DNA of 48,652 nt from Oscillospiraceae bacterium (GTDB taxonomy: Bacteria > Bacillota > Clostridia > Oscillospirales > Oscillospiraceae). Where the stretch lies: the NCBI GenBank assembly GCA_020025275.1, contig JAHHSI010000017.1, forward strand, positions 1 to 48,652, written 5' to 3'. Numbering within the stretch: the first letter of the stretch is position 1; the number at the start of each line of letters is the position of its first letter. The notes under the pieces are model-generated. The model did no database searches. It worked only from the letters and a program-made list of their open reading frames with translations, and was not told the origin of the DNA. Shown piece after piece: positions 8,315-16,864 of the stretch. The position numbers were made by a program, and so were the translations under genes.

Positions 8315-9607
8315 TCACTCCCCCCAGAGCATCAGCACCTCGGCAAGCTGCCGCAGGGCGCGCGCCGCTTCCTCTTCCGTGAGACGATAGGGCGGCATCA
8401 ACATCAGGCCCGTGGTCTTTTGCCCGCAGGCAAACAGATACGGCAGCAGCCCCCGGGCGCAGCACAGCTCCATCAGGAGGTTCAGCTCCCGCTGGGGCAG
8501 CGAATCGCCCGCCGGATCGGTGAGATCAAGGGCAAACATCATCCCCTGTGATCGGACCGCCCGCAGCTGCGGATGCTCCAGTGCCTCAAGTCCCCTCCGG
8601 ATCTGGGCCGCTCTGGCCCGGATATTTTCCTGCAGGCTCTCCTCCTCCAGCGCCGTCAGCACCGCAGATGCGCAGGCGCAGGCGATGGGATTTCCACATT
8701 GGGTGGAAAAATGGTTGAGATACTCGTTTTTTTCCCGATAGACCTGCAGCACCCGCTGCCCCACCAGAACCACCCCCATCGGAAGCATCCCGTTGGTGAT
8801 GGCCTTGGACAGACACAGCAGGTCCGGCTTTCTTGAGAATGTCTCGTAGCAAAAGCGGGGACCGGTTCGGAAAAAGCCCGTTGCTACCTCGTCGGCGATG
8901 AGCAATGCACCGCTGTCCTCCACAGCAGCAAAGAGTGCCTCGAGATACCACGCCGGCAGCGGTACGACACCGCCGGAGGCAATCACCGGCTCCAGCAGCA
9001 CGGCGGCTACGTCTCCCTCCCGCAGGCGGCTCCGCATCACCTCCAGCAGTGCCTCCTTTTCCTCCTCGGTGGGCTCACGGTCCGGGAAAAAGGGTGTCTC
9101 AAGAAAGTCGATGGCACCGGGCAGCGGGCGGTATTCATCCGTTTCCATTCCGTCCATCCCACTGGCGGCCATGGCCGCATAAGTGGTGCCGTGGTAGGAC
9201 ATATCCATGGAGAGGACCCAGTGTTTCTCCGGATGCCCCGTGAGGACCATATATTTTCGTGCCGCCTTGATGGCACATTCCACCGATTCGGAGCCGGAAC
9301 AGGTGTAGATCACCTTTTGAAAATCGTGTCCGGTAAACGCCAAAAGCTGATCGGCATAGTCCATAAGCGGCGGGCAGGAGGCGGTGAGCATATTGATATA
9401 TGAAAGACGGCCGGCCTGTTCCGCCACGGCTTCGGTGAGGGCCGGATCTCCGTAGCCCAGAGGGACATTCCATAGGCCGCTGTTGAGATCAAGCCAGCGG
9501 CGGCCGCCGGAGCCGAAGAGCCAGACGCCCTCGCCTCGCTCCAGCACCAACGGCTGTTCCTCCTGATTGACACTGAGCAGTGGGTAAAGAACGGATCGTT
9601 GTTTCAT
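8315..9607 (-). CDS. Class III PLP-dependent aminotransferase in RiPP locus
   Basis: A 430-aa protein of the omega-aminotransferase / DAPA-aminotransferase type. The PLP site shows IADEVATGFFRTG (D239) and the Schiff-base Lys K268 in CLSKAITNGMLPMG. SGSESVECAIKAARKY near 104-119 is the phosphate-binding segment. It sits between the SPASM-like protein and the SDR with very short gaps. BioA-type biotin synthesis is possible by homology, but no biotin genes are near. Its position suggests it installs or removes an amino group during peptide tailoring, perhaps followed by the SDR. Confidence 0.85.
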   Translation of the reverse strand: MKQRSVLYPLLSVNQEEQPLVLERGEGVWLFGSGGRRWLDLNSGLWNVPLGYGDPALTEAVAEQAGRLSYINMLTASCPPLMDYADQLLAFTGHDFQKVIYTCSGSESVECAIKAARKYMVLTGHPEKHWVLSMDMSYHGTTYAAMAASGMDGMETDEYRPLPGAIDFLETPFFPDREPTEEEKEALLEVMRSRLREGDVAAVLLEPVIASGGVVPLPAWYLEALFAAVEDSGALLIADEVATGFFRTGPRFCYETFSRKPDLLCLSKAITNGMLPMGVVLVGQRVLQVYREKNEYLNHFSTQCGNPIACACASAVLTALEEESLQENIRARAAQIRRGLEALEHPQLRAVRSQGMMFALDLTDPAGDSLPQRELNLLMELCCARGLLPYLFACGQKTTGLMLMPPYRLTEEEAARALRQLAEVLMLWGE

Positions 9608-9613
9608 GGCAGA

Positions 9614-11026
9614 TCACTCCATCATTGCATATTCCCTGAGCTTGCACACCGCCGTGGCAAAGCCCTGCTCCCAAGCGCTTTGATCCTGCACCGCTTCGGC
9701 CGGCAGCTGCGTCATCAGCTCATCCACCCGATACCCACGGGCGGCCAGCTCGCTGAGGAAAAAGAAGTTTCGGCTCACCTGAAAGACCCGTCCCGTGGCC
9801 ATGGAGAAGAGCAGAAAGCGTTCATCCCCTTCGGCAAAGAGAAAGCTGCCCGGCCGCAGACAGAGCTGCCCGCCCCGAGGTGCCGCCAGAATCCCACAGT
9901 CGGGAACGGCCGTCCGAAGCCTGCACGGATCATTGACCGCATGACTGAGCACCAACAGCTTCACCGCCAGAAGCGAGCGGAAAAGATCCGGAAAGTTTCG
10001 CTCGTCCCGCATCAGGGCGCAGAACTCTTCCTCCCCCAGATAGTCAGGCAGCGCCATACAGCGGCTGCACCGGTCTGCGGCCGGACAGTCGGTGCAGTGC
10101 CGATGCTCCGCCGTGCGGTGCTTCTCCCGCCGGGCCCGTACCGCCGTGCGAAAAAATGGATCGTCCAACGTCCCGGGGCTGTAGCTGCTGCCGGGGCAGG
10201 GCCGGATCGTCTTGCCGGCGAGTCGAAAGCGTGAAAGCGTTTCTACGCAGCAGTTGCCACGGCCCATCAGCCGGCAGGCCCCCACAAAGTCCGGCTTCCA
10301 GAGCCGGACGGGACTGGGCACACCACTGGCGGCATAGGCGGCGAGATCCTCCTGCAAAGCCTCGAAGTCCTCCCGGGTATCAAAGGTGACATACTCCTCC
10401 GGAAGGGACGTTGGCCGGTAGGTATGATAGGGACAGATGGCGACACTCTTTTCCGCTTCTCCACCGTTGATGGAGAACCGAAAGACCCCTTCCCCTCCGG
10501 TGATGCGGGCATGGTTGGCCGCAAGATAGCCCGTCCGTTCCGCCGTTCCCTCCGTCGGGGCCGCCGGACTCAGATGGAAAAGGGTATGGTTCAAGGCGGT
10601 GCAGGTGCCCAGTCCTTGCAGCACCTCGTCGGTAATTTCCTCGGTAAAAATGTGCTTGGCGGCCGCCCCCTCGGTTCCGCCGGGATACAGCCCCGTAAGA
10701 AAGGCCCGGGTCCCGTTCCAGAGGGCGCTGTCATCCACTTCGGCGGGGTCCTCCTGCAGCGGCTGCCGCTCCCAATGCTGCTCAGGATACTGACGGCGGA
10801 GCAGGCAGAGCAGCTCCTGCACCATGACCCGGTTTTCCTCCGTTTCGAGAAACAGCAATGTTTCCGCTCCGTAAGAGAGCAGCTCCTCCATGAGCTCGTA
10901 GACATTGGGCAGGTCAGTCTGTGAAACCTCGGTCATACCGGGTGCCAGCGGCAGCTGGGGGCAGGGGGTCAGCGCCCACAAACCGTTTTTATCCCTCGTA
11001 AAATGGACACGAAGCACATTGATCAT
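9614..11026 (-). CDS. SPASM-like Cys-rich peptide maturation protein without radical-SAM core
   Basis: Start 11026 gives 470 aa beginning MINVLRVHFTRDKNGLW; the frame is open further up but overlaps the M50 gene. No CxxxCxxC radical-SAM motif is present. The middle has Cys at about 259/260 and 277 (CC...GKTIRPC), then C311-x2-C314-x5-C320-x2-C323 and C336, close to the SPASM pattern that binds auxiliary iron-sulfur clusters in RiPP maturases. The C-terminal 100 residues (FLFAEGDERFLLFSMATGRV onward) look like a PqqD-type leader-binding fold. It may be a scaffold or a metal-dependent partner of the YcaO protein. Function unproven. Confidence 0.6.
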   Translation of the reverse strand: MINVLRVHFTRDKNGLWALTPCPQLPLAPGMTEVSQTDLPNVYELMEELLSYGAETLLFLETEENRVMVQELLCLLRRQYPEQHWERQPLQEDPAEVDDSALWNGTRAFLTGLYPGGTEGAAAKHIFTEEITDEVLQGLGTCTALNHTLFHLSPAAPTEGTAERTGYLAANHARITGGEGVFRFSINGGEAEKSVAICPYHTYRPTSLPEEYVTFDTREDFEALQEDLAAYAASGVPSPVRLWKPDFVGACRLMGRGNCCVETLSRFRLAGKTIRPCPGSSYSPGTLDDPFFRTAVRARREKHRTAEHRHCTDCPAADRCSRCMALPDYLGEEEFCALMRDERNFPDLFRSLLAVKLLVLSHAVNDPCRLRTAVPDCGILAAPRGGQLCLRPGSFLFAEGDERFLLFSMATGRVFQVSRNFFFLSELAARGYRVDELMTQLPAEAVQDQSAWEQGFATAVCKLREYAMME

Positions 11027-12126
11027 AGCGATCCTCTTTTCCAGTATTTTGCGGTAAAGGAGACGCAGCCCGCTGCGGCCAGCACCACCGCCAGCGGCCG
11101 GAGTTCCGGAACGGTCAGGCTGAAAAAAGCATTGGCTGAGCGAAGGAAAACGAACCAGAGCCAGAGAGAAAAACCGTAGCACCCCAGACCGTAGAGCGTC
11201 ATGGCCAGTTTGCCCTTTTGCGGGGCCGCTTTCCACCGTGCGGGGCGGAGCAGCTGCAGTGCCAGCGTCAGGCTGCGGTCATAAAGGCCGTTGATCCCCA
11301 CCAGGCTGCGCAGCACCCAGTAGCCGTCGTATTTGGCAAACGGAATCAGGTTGAGTACAAAGGCCAGCAGATTGAACACCGCAAACTCAAAGGCCAGCAG
11401 TGCTCCGCTGCCACCCTGCGGCAGCAGGGGCAGCACCAGCAGGGAGAGTGCGGCCAGAAACAGATTCATGAGTACACCGGCCAGCGCTGTGACTACGGTC
11501 TGACTCTTTTTTTCGGCACGGTGCATATCGTTGACATCGGCAAAGAGGGCGGGAAGCCCAAAATAGAGCTTCATGCCGAACTTGCCGTAGCAGCCTGTAT
11601 ACCTTCGGCAGGCCGCCAGATGGGCCGCCTCATGGAAGAATCCCCCCACAAGGAACATCCCATAAAAGACCAGCAGCGCAGAGAGATGCAGATGCGATTC
11701 AAAGCTTGCCGCTGCCGCCACATAGGCCGCCGTACTGCGATTCACGGCTGCAAGCGCCCCCACCATACTCAGCGCCAGAACCACGGCCCCCGGCAGGGAA
11801 ATGGCATGGGAGAGCAGCCGCACCAAAGTCCGGTAGAGCTTGCCTTCCCGGCAGGAAAAGAGGGTCAGTTCCGCAAGATGCTGCCGCCGGGTCGGTGTCT
11901 TGCCGCCCAGAAGTCCCAGCTCCTCAAACGCATTTTGCAAGGCGATCTTGCTCTCTTCATCCAACGGCTTCCCCGCCGGGATCGGCAGGGTGGTTTCCGG
12001 AGAAACCAGCGTACAGAGATACTGCGCCTCCCGTCCGCCGAGGCGGACATAGCGGCCCGTGGTCAGCTGCTTGACGAGATAGCTCTCTCCGGAGCGGATG
12101 ATTTCAAGATCAGCCACGACCATCAT
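11023..12126 (-). CDS. M50 (site-2) family membrane zinc peptidase, second copy
   Basis: A 367-aa protein with HEAAH at 165-169 and the third zinc ligand in NLIPFAKYDGYW (D267), the pair of motifs that define M50 proteases. Six or so hydrophobic helices follow a soluble N-terminal domain (residues 8-75: YLVKQLTTGRYVRLGGREAQ, then ELGLLGG) that resembles PqqD-like leader-binding domains. Start 12126 overlaps the YcaO stop codon (ATGA), which shows translational coupling. Members of this class, such as YydH, sit next to ABC exporters in peptide loci and are thought to process leaders inside the membrane. Confidence 0.83.
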   Translation of the reverse strand: MMVVADLEIIRSGESYLVKQLTTGRYVRLGGREAQYLCTLVSPETTLPIPAGKPLDEESKIALQNAFEELGLLGGKTPTRRQHLAELTLFSCREGKLYRTLVRLLSHAISLPGAVVLALSMVGALAAVNRSTAAYVAAAASFESHLHLSALLVFYGMFLVGGFFHEAAHLAACRRYTGCYGKFGMKLYFGLPALFADVNDMHRAEKKSQTVVTALAGVLMNLFLAALSLLVLPLLPQGGSGALLAFEFAVFNLLAFVLNLIPFAKYDGYWVLRSLVGINGLYDRSLTLALQLLRPARWKAAPQKGKLAMTLYGLGCYGFSLWLWFVFLRSANAFFSLTVPELRPLAVVLAAAGCVSFTAKYWKRGSL

Positions 12127-13922
12127 TCCGCTCCTCCATCGCATGATCTTCCGTCTTTGTCCCTTTGATGGGCAATGTAGTCCTCGGTGATACGTACCAG
12201 CGTCCGATAGTCCTCCGGCAGTTCCTCATCGGGCACAGAGCGGTACTGGCTCGTCAGCACCGCCTTCCTGTTTTGGAAGCAGCGATCGATCTCCTCCGTG
12301 ATTTCCGGACGAAAAAGCCGGCGCAAGCACCCCAGCACCTCCTGATGCTCCCGGCCGGCACACCGCCCGCCCAGATACTGATCCACGGCCAGAAGGAAGG
12401 CTTTTTCCTCTGACGGCTGCCCGTTGAGGCGCATGATCTGGCCAATGAGGTCCAGCACGGCTTTGGCATTTTCCCAGTCGCCCAGAAAAACATACACCAT
12501 GGCCTTGAAATAAAGCAGGTCCGCCCCGTAGGCAAAGCCGTGGTATTTTTCCGGCTGCATGGTCCCGGAGAAATCACGGAAGCTGTTGCTCTGCAGTGCG
12601 TGCTGATAGTAGCCGATGACGCTGATCAGATACGGTGCGTTTTCCTCGGTGATCCGCTCCGGTGTCCGCAGCAGCCGCTGCAGGTGAAAGCGGGTATTAT
12701 CGGCTTCAAAGTCGTTGCGGGTGGGCACGTTCATCTCCGAAAAGCCGGGCACAACGATGTGAAAGCTGGGAAAGCCCAGAAACGAAACATCACGGATCAA
12801 AACGTCCTTTCCCTCCCTTTTCAGGATCTCCAGACACCGGTCCAGAAGCTGTCGGTTGGAGGCCCCGGAAACGTCCGCCGGAGGCACAAAGTCCCACTCG
12901 CCCTGCTCCAGAAAGAGCTGATAGGGATAGGCTGCATCGCCGGTCTTGAACCCGTTCTGAAGATTGAGGTTGGTGGCAACGCCGGTGTTGGCGAAGTTGA
13001 AGAATGACTTCTGGGCAAAGAGATCCAGATCGATGCCCTGCGTGGCCTCCGTGAACAGCCGTTCCATGGCGATACGATAGTCAGGATGACTGCCCAGTTT
13101 CACGCCGAATCGACCCGTGTCTTTTTCTGCCACCACCAGAACACACACCGGATACCGGCCGCCCAGCGAGCCGTCCTTGAGGAAAATAGTAAACTTCTCG
13201 TTTTGCTTCACTGTTTCATACATCCGGAAAATCTCCGGGAAGCGGGCGATGTACTCCTCCGGTACATCCGGCAGCGCACGGCTGTGGAGAATCAGCTCCG
13301 TCTGTACCCGCCGCTCAAAGATCTCCGAAAGTCCCTGCACCAGCGCCTCCTCCGGGGTATTGCCGGCACACATACCGTTGCTGCCATAGCATTGATTCAC
13401 CAGCGTATACGGAAGATAGACAAGCTTTTGCTCCCGCAGAGAGTTATATGGCAGGCAGAGAAACTCGTTCTCCCGGCGATGGATGTTGTAGTCCAGTTTA
13501 TGGTACTGCCGCAGCAGCTCCGGCAGTGTTCCCGGTTCGCCGGGCCCGCGCGTGGCGCGGAAGAAGCGGAGAAAGGCATTGTCCTCCATCGCTTCGGGCG
13601 TGAGGAATGTCTCGTCCCGGAAGAGCACATGCTCAGCCTTATGCTCCCATAGGACATGGTTGAACGAGGTATTGGCGGCCAACTTGTTGTTCTGCAGCCG
13701 CTCCATAAACTCGGCATAGGCGCTGGCACGGGCGTAGGCGCGCGTCAGCCCTTTTCCGTTGCTGCCGATGGTACTGCCCTTCACCGAAAGGCGAAGAGAG
13801 AAGGTGCCCAGCTCGTTTTCATCCGCCCAGGTCTCCTCCAGTTCCAAGCCCAGAGGGGCCAGAAGCGAGATCAGTTTTTCCACCGTCGCCTCCGGGGCGG
13901 CATCTTTATGCTTGTGTGTCAT
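12123..13922 (-). CDS. YcaO-domain protein (ATP-dependent peptide backbone modification)
   Basis: Start 13922 is set by a perfect GAAGGAGG seven bases upstream, giving 599 aa. YcaO motifs seen: SNGKGLTRAYARASAYAEFMER at about 54-74 (ATP/Mg-binding SxGKG and the following Glu), GLSEIFERR with the second Glu pair, and MERLFTEATQG further on. YcaO enzymes activate backbone amides with ATP to make azolines, thioamides or amidines. The C-terminal 170 residues (about 430-599) are a helical extension. It overlaps the ThiF-like gene by 4 bases. The precursor peptides here have few Cys and Ser in the core, so the chemistry may not be simple heterocyclisation. No TfuA partner is present. Confidence 0.85.
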   Translation of the reverse strand: MTHKHKDAAPEATVEKLISLLAPLGLELEETWADENELGTFSLRLSVKGSTIGSNGKGLTRAYARASAYAEFMERLQNNKLAANTSFNHVLWEHKAEHVLFRDETFLTPEAMEDNAFLRFFRATRGPGEPGTLPELLRQYHKLDYNIHRRENEFLCLPYNSLREQKLVYLPYTLVNQCYGSNGMCAGNTPEEALVQGLSEIFERRVQTELILHSRALPDVPEEYIARFPEIFRMYETVKQNEKFTIFLKDGSLGGRYPVCVLVVAEKDTGRFGVKLGSHPDYRIAMERLFTEATQGIDLDLFAQKSFFNFANTGVATNLNLQNGFKTGDAAYPYQLFLEQGEWDFVPPADVSGASNRQLLDRCLEILKREGKDVLIRDVSFLGFPSFHIVVPGFSEMNVPTRNDFEADNTRFHLQRLLRTPERITEENAPYLISVIGYYQHALQSNSFRDFSGTMQPEKYHGFAYGADLLYFKAMVYVFLGDWENAKAVLDLIGQIMRLNGQPSEEKAFLLAVDQYLGGRCAGREHQEVLGCLRRLFRPEITEEIDRCFQNRKAVLTSQYRSVPDEELPEDYRTLVRITEDYIAHQRDKDGRSCDGGAE

Positions 13923-15241
13923 TGTTTCCTCCTTCGCTTGACAATCCGTGTTCGCAAACTCCACAGCCCCGCTTCCAGCCCCAGATAGACCAGCAAAAGG
14001 ACACTCAGCACCGTCAAGGCCACGGAGAGGTAGACGAGGACATCTCTGCCCGTGGGCAGTGCCGCCCCGGAAAAGAGGAGCCGTGCACCGTAGTTTACAA
14101 GAAAGGCAAAGATAAAGAGCTGTGCCCCGTCCCAGAGCGCCTCCTTTCGGGAGAGTGCCGTCAGCAGCGGAACCACTGCGGCATAGATGAGTACCGCCGC
14201 AAAAGCCAGACGAAAGCCCGGCCGCAGTGCCGAAAGCAGCCCATAGACGAGCGTAAGCGCCAGCATATGTGCCGTGGGGGAAGTCCTGTTCCTCTCCACT
14301 TCAAAGCGTGTATTGGTGATCTCAGCATAGGTACCGGTGATATTCTCCCGCTCTACGACCTTATTTTTGAACTGCAAGGTACCAGAACCCACCACCAGTT
14401 TGAAGATCTCCTCGGAGAGCTCCGCCGCCATGCCGGATAGCTCAAAACTCAGGCTGGGGGCAATACCGGCAATTTTCTCCATATCCGTATCGATGCTGAA
14501 AAAATCGCCAAAGCGAGCGCTCCCCTGCCCGATATATGTGGGACCAAGGAACTGCTTGGTCCCGTTCATAATGCCGGAGACGTACCGGGTAGAGGTGGCC
14601 TCCGCCACGGCATCCACCCATTCCGAAATATAGATCGGAGAGTCGAGCGCCTTGACCAGCACTCCCGGGCGGATGTTCTCTACCAACGTCTGCAGTTCCT
14701 CCTTGGACCCGATCCTCTGGCAGAGGGGGTAAAAGCGGCAGTTGGGATTGATCTTTTTGAGTTTTTGCCCCAGACACAGTACCTTCGGCTTGCCCAGATC
14801 CTCCATATCGTAGAGCAGCTGGCGGTTGAGGTTCGTCTCCTCCACCGTATCGCCGTCCACCAGATAAACATGGCCTGCGCCCATGGCCGCCAGATTCCAC
14901 GCAATGTGGCTGCCAAGGCCTCCGCAGCCAAGGATCAGCACCTTGGCGCCCTCCATTTTCTTTTGCCAGCCGGGCAGATGGAGCCAGTGGCAGAAGGAGT
15001 CCACACGGGAGTAGCGGCCCGACGGATCGATCTTCCGGGGCAGCAGCAGCTCTGCCTCACACCAGCGCTTGACAGTCTCTTCGCCAAAGCGCCGCATCAG
15101 CTCCTCTTCCTCCATTCCGTCGCCGGAGAGCAGCGGAGCCAGCGCTTCCCCGGCATAGGTACCGCCACCGGAGAGTGGGAAAAAGACGCTGCCGTCCTTG
15201 CACCGGATGGCGGGCAGGTAGGGGTTGAGATAATACATCAT
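13919..15241 (-). CDS. ThiF/E1-like protein fused to C-terminal membrane domain
   Basis: A 440-aa protein. Residues 1-75 are a winged-helix/PqqD-like segment. Residues about 95-290 are a ThiF/E1 fold with the nucleotide-binding GCGGLGSH (105-112) and VDGDTVEETNLNRQ (128-141). ThiF-like partners deliver the precursor leader to YcaO in azol(in)e RiPP loci. The C-terminal 135 residues hold four strongly hydrophobic helices (LALTLVYGLL, LAFAAVLIYAAVV, LFIFAFLVNYG, LTVLSVLLLVYLGL), which is not the usual architecture and would anchor modification at the membrane beside the M50 proteases. The CxxC zinc pairs of many E1 proteins are not seen. Confidence 0.82.
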   Translation of the reverse strand: MMYYLNPYLPAIRCKDGSVFFPLSGGGTYAGEALAPLLSGDGMEEEELMRRFGEETVKRWCEAELLLPRKIDPSGRYSRVDSFCHWLHLPGWQKKMEGAKVLILGCGGLGSHIAWNLAAMGAGHVYLVDGDTVEETNLNRQLLYDMEDLGKPKVLCLGQKLKKINPNCRFYPLCQRIGSKEELQTLVENIRPGVLVKALDSPIYISEWVDAVAEATSTRYVSGIMNGTKQFLGPTYIGQGSARFGDFFSIDTDMEKIAGIAPSLSFELSGMAAELSEEIFKLVVGSGTLQFKNKVVERENITGTYAEITNTRFEVERNRTSPTAHMLALTLVYGLLSALRPGFRLAFAAVLIYAAVVPLLTALSRKEALWDGAQLFIFAFLVNYGARLLFSGAALPTGRDVLVYLSVALTVLSVLLLVYLGLEAGLWSLRTRIVKRRRKQ

Positions 15242-15250
15242 GATCCGCTC

Positions 15251-16315
15251 CTAAATCAGGGACAGCACGGTCAGGCCGCAGCTCACCAGCATCAGCGGCA
15301 GGTACAGCAGACACAGGCCTCCGTAGAGCGGATAAAGCCCACCCTGCGCTGTGCGATAGCGGGTGCCGCAGGTAAAGCGGCTGATCTCCGTCTGCTTTTT
15401 CCGCCGGGACACCCGGCGCACCACCGGACCTGTCACCAGAGAAACAAAGCTCTGCAGACTCTGTTCGTACAGTGCGGGGATCTCCAAAAGATCCTGCAGG
15501 ATAAAATAGCCGTCCAGTTTGAAAAATACATTGAGATTGGTGATCACGATCAGGAGATTCAGGATCGCATTCACCGTCAGGATGGCCCGTGCCTGCTCCC
15601 ACACACCGCTCAACAGCAGGGAGAGCCCTGCCAGTAGCACGTTGGTCAGTACACCGGCCAGCAAGCACTTCATCCGGTCCCGCCGCCGGACCAGCAATCG
15701 GGAAAAACTGATATTGGTATAGGCCACCGGACAGAAGAGGTACACCAATATCCCGATCTCCGGCACCGGGATTCCCAACGCCCGTGTGACCACAGCATGA
15801 CCCAGCTCATGGAGCAGCACCAGAAAAAAGAAGAGCACCAGATAGCCCCACAGGGGACACTCCGCCAAAACAGCAAGATCCGGCAGAAATCGCCCTGTCG
15901 TCCGCCGGAACACCACCAGCCCCGCCGCAAGGAGGGGCACAGAGAGCCACAGCAAGATAAAGCTCATTAGTCGCACCCACCGTGCGCCGGTGGGAAAGAT
16001 GCGATCGCCGCTGAAGAGTGGCAGCTGATATTTCAAAACTCCCGTCCTCTTCAGGCGCCGCTGCTTTTCTTTTCCCTCCCTGAGAATCCCCAGGCGCACA
16101 AAGGTCTCCATCAGCGCCTCGATCTCCGTCGGGGAATATTTATTGCAGCGGCGGCTGAGCAAGACGGCATCCTGGCAGCTCCCCATCGTGCACATGAGCC
16201 GAAATTCGGTCTCTTCCATCACATAGCTTTTCTTACCGGCCCCCACAAAGACGCTGTAGCGTCCGTCGGGCAGCTGCGCCGTACGGAGGTCCTCCGCCAG
16301 TTGATAACGTTCCAT
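15251..16315 (-). CDS. M50 (site-2) family membrane zinc peptidase, first copy
   Basis: A 354-aa membrane protein with the zinc motif HELGH at 169-173 and NLNVFFKLDGYF (D268). Like the other M50 protein of this operon it begins with a soluble domain (1-90, including GRYSVFVGAGKKSYVMEETE and FVRLGIL) similar to PqqD-type leader-binding folds. It is the first enzyme gene after the precursor peptides, 69 bases downstream of the last one. It probably cuts the leader or helps release the peptide at the membrane. The two copies are diverged, so they may act on different precursors or at different steps. Confidence 0.83.
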   Translation of the reverse strand: MERYQLAEDLRTAQLPDGRYSVFVGAGKKSYVMEETEFRLMCTMGSCQDAVLLSRRCNKYSPTEIEALMETFVRLGILREGKEKQRRLKRTGVLKYQLPLFSGDRIFPTGARWVRLMSFILLWLSVPLLAAGLVVFRRTTGRFLPDLAVLAECPLWGYLVLFFFLVLLHELGHAVVTRALGIPVPEIGILVYLFCPVAYTNISFSRLLVRRRDRMKCLLAGVLTNVLLAGLSLLLSGVWEQARAILTVNAILNLLIVITNLNVFFKLDGYFILQDLLEIPALYEQSLQSFVSLVTGPVVRRVSRRKKQTEISRFTCGTRYRTAQGGLYPLYGGLCLLYLPLMLVSCGLTVLSLI

Positions 16316-16383
16316 ACTACCTCCTGATGCACGGGTATCCGGCAGCCTCGGCGGGCCGTCGGATACCCGTAGTTTTGCCCTGA

Positions 16384-16506
16384 TTAGGTCACAGTGCAGA
16401 GCAGGCCGCCGACAATGATGACGCCATAGCAGAAACCTGTGGCAAAGTCACTCATCATCTCTTCCGTGCTTTCCAGTTCTTCGATCTGGAGATCCAGTTT
16501 TTCCAT
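16384..16506 (-). CDS. RiPP precursor-like peptide A, 40 aa
   Basis: The sequence starts MEKLDLQIEELESTEEMMSD and ends in a hydrophobic core-like part, CYGVIIVGGLLCTVT. The acidic leader with the LxLxxEELE pattern is the kind bound by PqqD-like domains. The core has two Cys and two C-terminal Thr as possible modification sites. AAAGGAGCG lies in front of the start at 16506. It shares leader and length with peptide B and directly precedes the M50 and ThiF-like genes. Confidence 0.72.
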   Translation of the reverse strand: MEKLDLQIEELESTEEMMSDFATGFCYGVIIVGGLLCTVT

Positions 16507-16525
16507 GAGGAACGCTCCTTTCCGA

Positions 16526-16651
16526 TTAGGTGAAAACAACAATGACGCCGACCGTGGTCGCGACAGCGGTCATGACCAGATAAAAATCATCGTTGGACAT
16601 CATTTCTTCAGCATTTTCCAGTTCTTCAACGTGCAGATTCAGCTTTTCCAT
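16526..16651 (-). CDS. RiPP precursor-like peptide B, 41 aa
   Basis: It starts MEKLNLHVEELENAEEMMSN, nearly the same leader as peptide A (MEKLxLxxEELExxEEMMS), and ends TAVATTVGVIVVFT. The core-like part has no Cys and no Ser after the leader, only Thr, and is rich in Val and aromatic residues. The start at 16651 follows AAGGAGGAC. The strong leader match between A and B with different cores is what one expects of sister precursors handled by one set of enzymes. Confidence 0.75.
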   Translation of the reverse strand: MEKLNLHVEELENAEEMMSNDDFYLVMTAVATTVGVIVVFT

Positions 16652-16723
16652 CGACAATGTCCTCCTTTATACTTTTTTCTTGCTCTACAACGACTGGCAT
16701 TAAAGCTCATTGCCCCTCCAAAA

Positions 16724-16864
16724 TCAGCAGGCCAGATACGCCGCACCAGCCACTACGCAGATCGTTGCGCCGCCGGCCACAAAGCCGGCAACGGCCTCAC
16801 CCGTGACGGGAGCCTCCAGAGACTCCACCTCTTCAATGGCAAACTCCTTGAGCATCGCTTCCAT
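16724..16864 (-). CDS. RiPP precursor-like peptide C, 46 aa
   Basis: It begins MEAMLKEFAIEEVESLEAPV and ends AGAAYLAC. The leader part shares the FxIEExESLEAP pattern seen in many RiPP leaders, and the core-like end is Gly/Ala/Val rich with two Cys, one of them C-terminal. The ATG at 16864 directly follows the methyltransferase stop codon (TGAATG) with AGGAGGTGG upstream. Its leader differs from A and B, so it could be the second component of a multi-peptide product or a separately processed substrate. Confidence 0.72.
   Translation of the reverse strand: MEAMLKEFAIEEVESLEAPVTGEAVAGFVAGGATICVVAGAAYLAC

Noticed and set aside
8315..9607. BioA for biotin synthesis
   Set aside because: Homology to class III aminotransferases allows it, but no bioB, bioD or bioF is near and the gene is inside the peptide operon.
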